Source of the DNA: Fimbriimonas ginsengisoli Gsoil 348
Lineage (GTDB): Bacteria > Armatimonadota > Fimbriimonadia > Fimbriimonadales > Fimbriimonadaceae
Direction of reading: 5' to 3'
DNA: 64,000 bases
Assembly: GCF_000724625.1 (NCBI RefSeq)
Contig: NZ_CP007139.1
Span: 3,906,001-3,970,000 of the forward strand
A model generated the notes under the pieces. It was not told the DNA's origin. It worked only from the letters and a program-made list of their open reading frames with translations, and searched no databases. Made by a program: the position numbers and the translations under genes. Shown here piece after piece: positions 61,691 through 64,000 of this stretch. Positions within the stretch are counted from its first letter, which is position 1; every line of letters starts with the position of its first letter.

Positions 61691-62555
61691 GCCTCGTCCG
61701 ACCGTCAACCGTGACCGCGTCGTCGCGCTTCGGCAGAACAAGCAAAAGGCGATCGAGCACGCCAAAGAGATGACCCAGCGGATGGGCGTCAAGCCGGCGC
61801 CTAAGCGGGAAACCGTCGACGACGGTATGGAGCGGCTTCACGTTCGAATCGCGCACTCGGGCCTCTGCTCTCGCCGGGCGGCGGAAAAGCTGATTCTAGA
61901 GGGGCGGGTCGAGGTGAACGGCAACATCGTCGCCGAGCTCGGCTACAAAGTCGCGGAAACCGACGAGGTACGGGTCGATGGACAGTCGATCCGGACGACG
62001 AAGACCTATACGATCTTACTGAATAAGCCGTCCGGGGTGGTGACGACGCTAAACGATCCGCAGGGACGGCCGACGATCGTCAAGTACATGCCCGACTACG
62101 GCGTCCAGCTCAAGCCGGTCGGCCGCCTCGACATGGACACCGAGGGGCTCCTCCTGTGTACTAACGACGGCGAGTTGGCGCATCGCCTATCGCACCCTCG
62201 CTACGGAGTTGAGAAGGAATATCAAGCGGTAGTGCTCGGCATTGTGGGCGAAGAGGCGATGGAGAAGCTGCGGACCGGCGTTTTCGTTGAAGGGAAGAAG
62301 ACCTCCCCGGCAAAGGTGGAGCTGATCCACGCCGAACCGAAGACAAACACCACCGGCTTGCGAATCACCATCCACGAGGGCCGGAAGCGCCAGGTGCGTC
62401 TGATGTGCGAAACCGTCGGACACTTGGTGAAATCGCTAAAGCGAACACGGTACGGCCCGCTGAAGCTAAAGGGAATGCGAGTTGGGGAGGCACGGTTGCT
62501 CGGTAAGAAAGAAGTCGACGACCTGCGACAACTTGTCGGGTTGGAAATCACTTAG
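61656..62555 (+). CDS. rluB: RluB/RsuA-type 23S rRNA pseudouridine synthase
   Basis: An S4 RNA-binding domain (RLHVRIAHSGLCSRRAAEKLILEGRVEVNG) precedes the RsuA/RluB catalytic domain: LNKPSGVVTTLNDPQGRPTI, GRLDMDTEGLLLCTNDGELAHRLSHPRYGVEKEY with the catalytic Asp in RLDMDTEG, and TIHEGRKRQVRLMCETVGHLVKSLKRTRYGPLKL. It modifies uridines in ribosomal RNA. The start is unresolved. A perfect AAGGAGGT (61642-61649) stands 6 nt before an in-frame ATA (61656), with no ATG, GTG or TTG near it. The first in-frame ATG is at 61770, just before the S4 domain, and lacks a good site. The basic N-terminal tail favours 61656. Confidence 0.92.
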   Translation: MARKQFDRAAPKPRPTVNRDRVVALRQNKQKAIEHAKEMTQRMGVKPAPKRETVDDGMERLHVRIAHSGLCSRRAAEKLILEGRVEVNGNIVAELGYKVAETDEVRVDGQSIRTTKTYTILLNKPSGVVTTLNDPQGRPTIVKYMPDYGVQLKPVGRLDMDTEGLLLCTNDGELAHRLSHPRYGVEKEYQAVVLGIVGEEAMEKLRTGVFVEGKKTSPAKVELIHAEPKTNTTGLRITIHEGRKRQVRLMCETVGHLVKSLKRTRYGPLKLKGMRVGEARLLGKKEVDDLRQLVGLEIT

Positions 62556-62584
62556 CGGCCCGTGCAAGGCTCAAATCTTGGGTC

Positions 62585-62611
62585 GCCGTAGCCTGCTTTG
62601 CAGGCTACGGC
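62585..62611. terminator. Perfect 12-bp hairpin between convergent genes
   Basis: GCCGTAGCCTGC (62585-62596) pairs perfectly with GCAGGCTACGGC (62600-62611) around TTT. It lies between the pseudouridine synthase and the oppositely oriented gene at 62629, so a shared terminator is likely. CGTAGCCTGC-TTT-GCAGGCTACG palindromes are also a common dispersed intergenic repeat type. Confidence 0.75.
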
Positions 62612-62628
62612 GCCGGAATGGCCGTTTG

Positions 62629-63771
62629 TCAGCCGCAATATTCCTTCAGAAGCATGTCGCCCAATTGGAAGTTGTTGTCCGAGGTTTCGACCACACCCGT
62701 GTTGCAGCAGGTGAAGCAAACGGGTGTGGCGAGCAGCTCCTTCCCGATCTTCGGTTTGGTGATTACAACCTTTGTTTCCTCATCCGATTCGGAGATGACA
62801 ACTTCAAAGGCCTGCTTTGAACGGACGGCTTGAGACCTGAAAGCCGATTCGGGAATGCGGTCGACGACGATTCTGGGGCCGTGGTAATTTGCCTCCGTGT
62901 GTCGGTCGTGGAACACCGGTCTAATCTTGGGGAACGCGGCTCCATTGGCGGGCTTTTCGTCGGTGAGGACGGCGTTGCCCACTTCGGTGTCGCGTCCATC
63001 GTTTAGGTGCGTAAGCATGAATTGCCGGCCCTGGATGCAATCAACGATAAAATGAGCTCGCTCTTCGTCCGTAGGTTTTGGTTCGCCCTGGGGCCCTTGC
63101 ACGTCGAAGTGCAAGGTGCCAAATCGTTGGGTCTTGAAAGGAGTGGCGCCGCTCACCTCGGCGGTAAGGAGCGCGACACGCGCCGGAGTCAGTTCGCCGG
63201 CGAAGTTCGTGACCGCGATATGGGGTCTCCAATACCAGATGGTCAGCATCCTCGTAAGAACCGCGAACTCGGCGAGAAAGGCCCCGCGATTCATCATCGC
63301 CTGCTGTATTACTCCCAGTAAATCGTCAAGTGCTTTAGCCTCGGCGTGGGCGATGCCCCGATAGAGCTGCGGCGAAAATTCGAAGATCTTTCTTTCCGCC
63401 ATCACCTGGGTCACGAGCGATTTCTGAGGGTCGGAAAGCCCCGGCTGCAGGATACAGGCGATGTCCTCGTTAAAGACCCAATCCGGGTCGAAGTCCCCGG
63501 CGCCCCACTGAGTTCGCCGGTCGTCGAAGAAGCCCGTAGGATCCTCCAACAACCTGGCTAGCTCGGACCAATCTTCGGAGAAGTATTGGATTGCGTACTC
63601 TGGGTCCGGGTGTCCGAGGTTGGAGAGCTGGAACACCCCGGCGTGACCCTTGGGAATTTTGACTAGCGTTTCGAGAAACTCGGAGAGTAGCTCCCGTAAT
63701 GGCCCGGGAAAGCTTTCAATCAGCTCGTTAAGGCGAAAGGATTCGGGATAGAGGTCTTCGGGCGAGGGCAT
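62629..63771 (-). CDS. Hypothetical protein with Cys-rich C-terminus
   Basis: The 380-residue protein is not recognised. It is soluble, with an acidic helical N-terminal half (ESFPGPLRELLSEFLETLVKI, EYAIQYFSEDWSELARLL, PTGFFDDRRTQWGAGDFDPDW) and a mixed C-terminal half (FGTLHFDVQGPQGEPKPTDEE, RPVFHDRHTEANYHGPRIVVD). The tail has VCFTCCNTGVVETSDNNFQLG and ends KEYCG, four Cys within about 32 residues. The ATG at 63771 is followed by coding-like composition throughout. The Cys tail could be a metal-binding site or a processed peptide-like extension; this is speculation. Confidence 0.75.
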   Translation of the reverse strand: MPSPEDLYPESFRLNELIESFPGPLRELLSEFLETLVKIPKGHAGVFQLSNLGHPDPEYAIQYFSEDWSELARLLEDPTGFFDDRRTQWGAGDFDPDWVFNEDIACILQPGLSDPQKSLVTQVMAERKIFEFSPQLYRGIAHAEAKALDDLLGVIQQAMMNRGAFLAEFAVLTRMLTIWYWRPHIAVTNFAGELTPARVALLTAEVSGATPFKTQRFGTLHFDVQGPQGEPKPTDEERAHFIVDCIQGRQFMLTHLNDGRDTEVGNAVLTDEKPANGAAFPKIRPVFHDRHTEANYHGPRIVVDRIPESAFRSQAVRSKQAFEVVISESDEETKVVITKPKIGKELLATPVCFTCCNTGVVETSDNNFQLGDMLLKEYCG

Positions 63772-63794
63772 TGAGTACTCCTTCGTGAGGGTTG

Positions 63795-64000
63795 TTAGGG
63801 GGTGGTTGGGGGATGGAGGCGGTCTCCGGCGGCGAGGGTGGTGGCGACGGAGCGCCAGTCTCGACGGACGGTGCAGGCTTCGGCGTCGGCGATGAGAGAG
63901 GAGCCGTGGCGGGAGGCGAAATCCTCACGATATTTTCGCGCTTCGGCCCGGGCTTGGGGGGAGGCGTGGCGGGGGATCATTTCCCCGGCGACGATGGCGG
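63795..64000 (-). CDS. 3' end of an unidentified gene (truncated by window edge)
   Basis: An open frame enters from beyond 64000 and stops at 63795. The visible C-terminal stretch contains AIVAGEMIPRHASPQARAEA-like helix, YREDFASRHGSSLIADAEA and RRDWRSVATTLAAG. This helical Arg/Ala-rich tail would fit the end of a glycosyltransferase, but I cannot identify it. It lies 24 bp upstream of the Cys-tail gene on the same strand, so the two may form an operon. Confidence 0.4.
   Translation of the reverse strand, partial: AIVAGEMIPRHASPQARAEARKYREDFASRHGSSLIADAEACTVRRDWRSVATTLAAGDRLHPPTTP

Noticed and set aside
1-64000. CRISPR arrays, insertion sequences, prophage genes, replication origin
   Set aside because: No regularly spaced repeats, transposase, integrase, phage structural proteins or DnaA-box cluster were seen.

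Overview
The window is about 60% GC, gene-dense chromosomal DNA from a diderm bacterium. It encodes predicted small outer-membrane barrel proteins, a lipoprotein, an Lnt-like acyltransferase, an O-antigen-ligase-like protein, LysM/NlpC wall hydrolases and class A and B penicillin-binding proteins. Several families are typical of Planctomycetes, Acidobacteria, Verrucomicrobia and Armatimonadota: the cytochrome-like DUF1587/1592/1588/1585 protein with its DUF1552 partner, SBBP-repeat proteins and Uma2 nucleases. Together with ScpA/ScpB, YqhQ (DUF1385) and GTG/TTG starts, I would guess Armatimonadota (Fimbriimonas-like). This is inference; no rRNA is present to settle it. I see no CRISPR array, prophage, insertion sequence or plasmid functions.

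Layout. 0-12 kb: fumarase and a Uma2 nuclease, facing a tightly overlapped minus-strand operon (ABC exporter, methyltransferase, GNAT, DUF1854); then a response-regulator/PAS/GGDEF protein, a small secreted barrel, an aldo-keto reductase pair, and a BlaI repressor with an M56 (BlaR1-like) protease carrying two STN-like domains, preceded by a clear operator pair. 12-20 kb: a YdeP-type molybdopterin oxidoreductase, two tandem paralogous GH44 glycosidases that share an upstream palindrome, and an esterase. 21-32 kb: an MBOAT acyltransferase, the DUF1592/DUF1552 pair, a cyclic-nucleotide-binding protein and a 1667-residue secreted SBBP/Ig-like repeat protein. 32-42 kb: CrtI-like and Lnt-like genes, gpmA-DinB-dihydroorotase, acyl-CoA dehydrogenase, ferredoxin, an M20 peptidase and a second barrel paralogue. 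42-54 kb: an envelope block with ECF sigma factor, anti-sigma-like protein, RseB-like protein, PBP1A (frameshifted), PBP2, a polymer ligase, two glycosyltransferases and a LysM/SH3/NlpC hydrolase. 54-64 kb: tRNA-Glu, dispersed repeats, Nif3, YqhQ with a partial downstream duplicate, a cupin, tRNA-Cys, scpA (frameshifted), scpB, a D,D-carboxypeptidase, an RluB-type pseudouridine synthase and two unrecognised genes.

The most useful observations are: (1) two reading-frame breaks in essential-type genes (PBP1A at a G-quadruplex-like tract, scpA at a T5 run); (2) BlaI/M56-STN regulation with a 15/16-identical inverted operator pair; (3) a palindrome placed over the -35 region of both GH44 genes; (4) recurring -10 hexamers 5-7 nt before start codons, which suggests leaderless mRNAs; (5) a perfect Shine-Dalgarno facing an ATA codon at the pseudouridine synthase; (6) a duplicated yqhQ 3' end beside a dispersed repeat with inverted ends; (7) two pairs of convergent genes overlapping by 80-88 bp.
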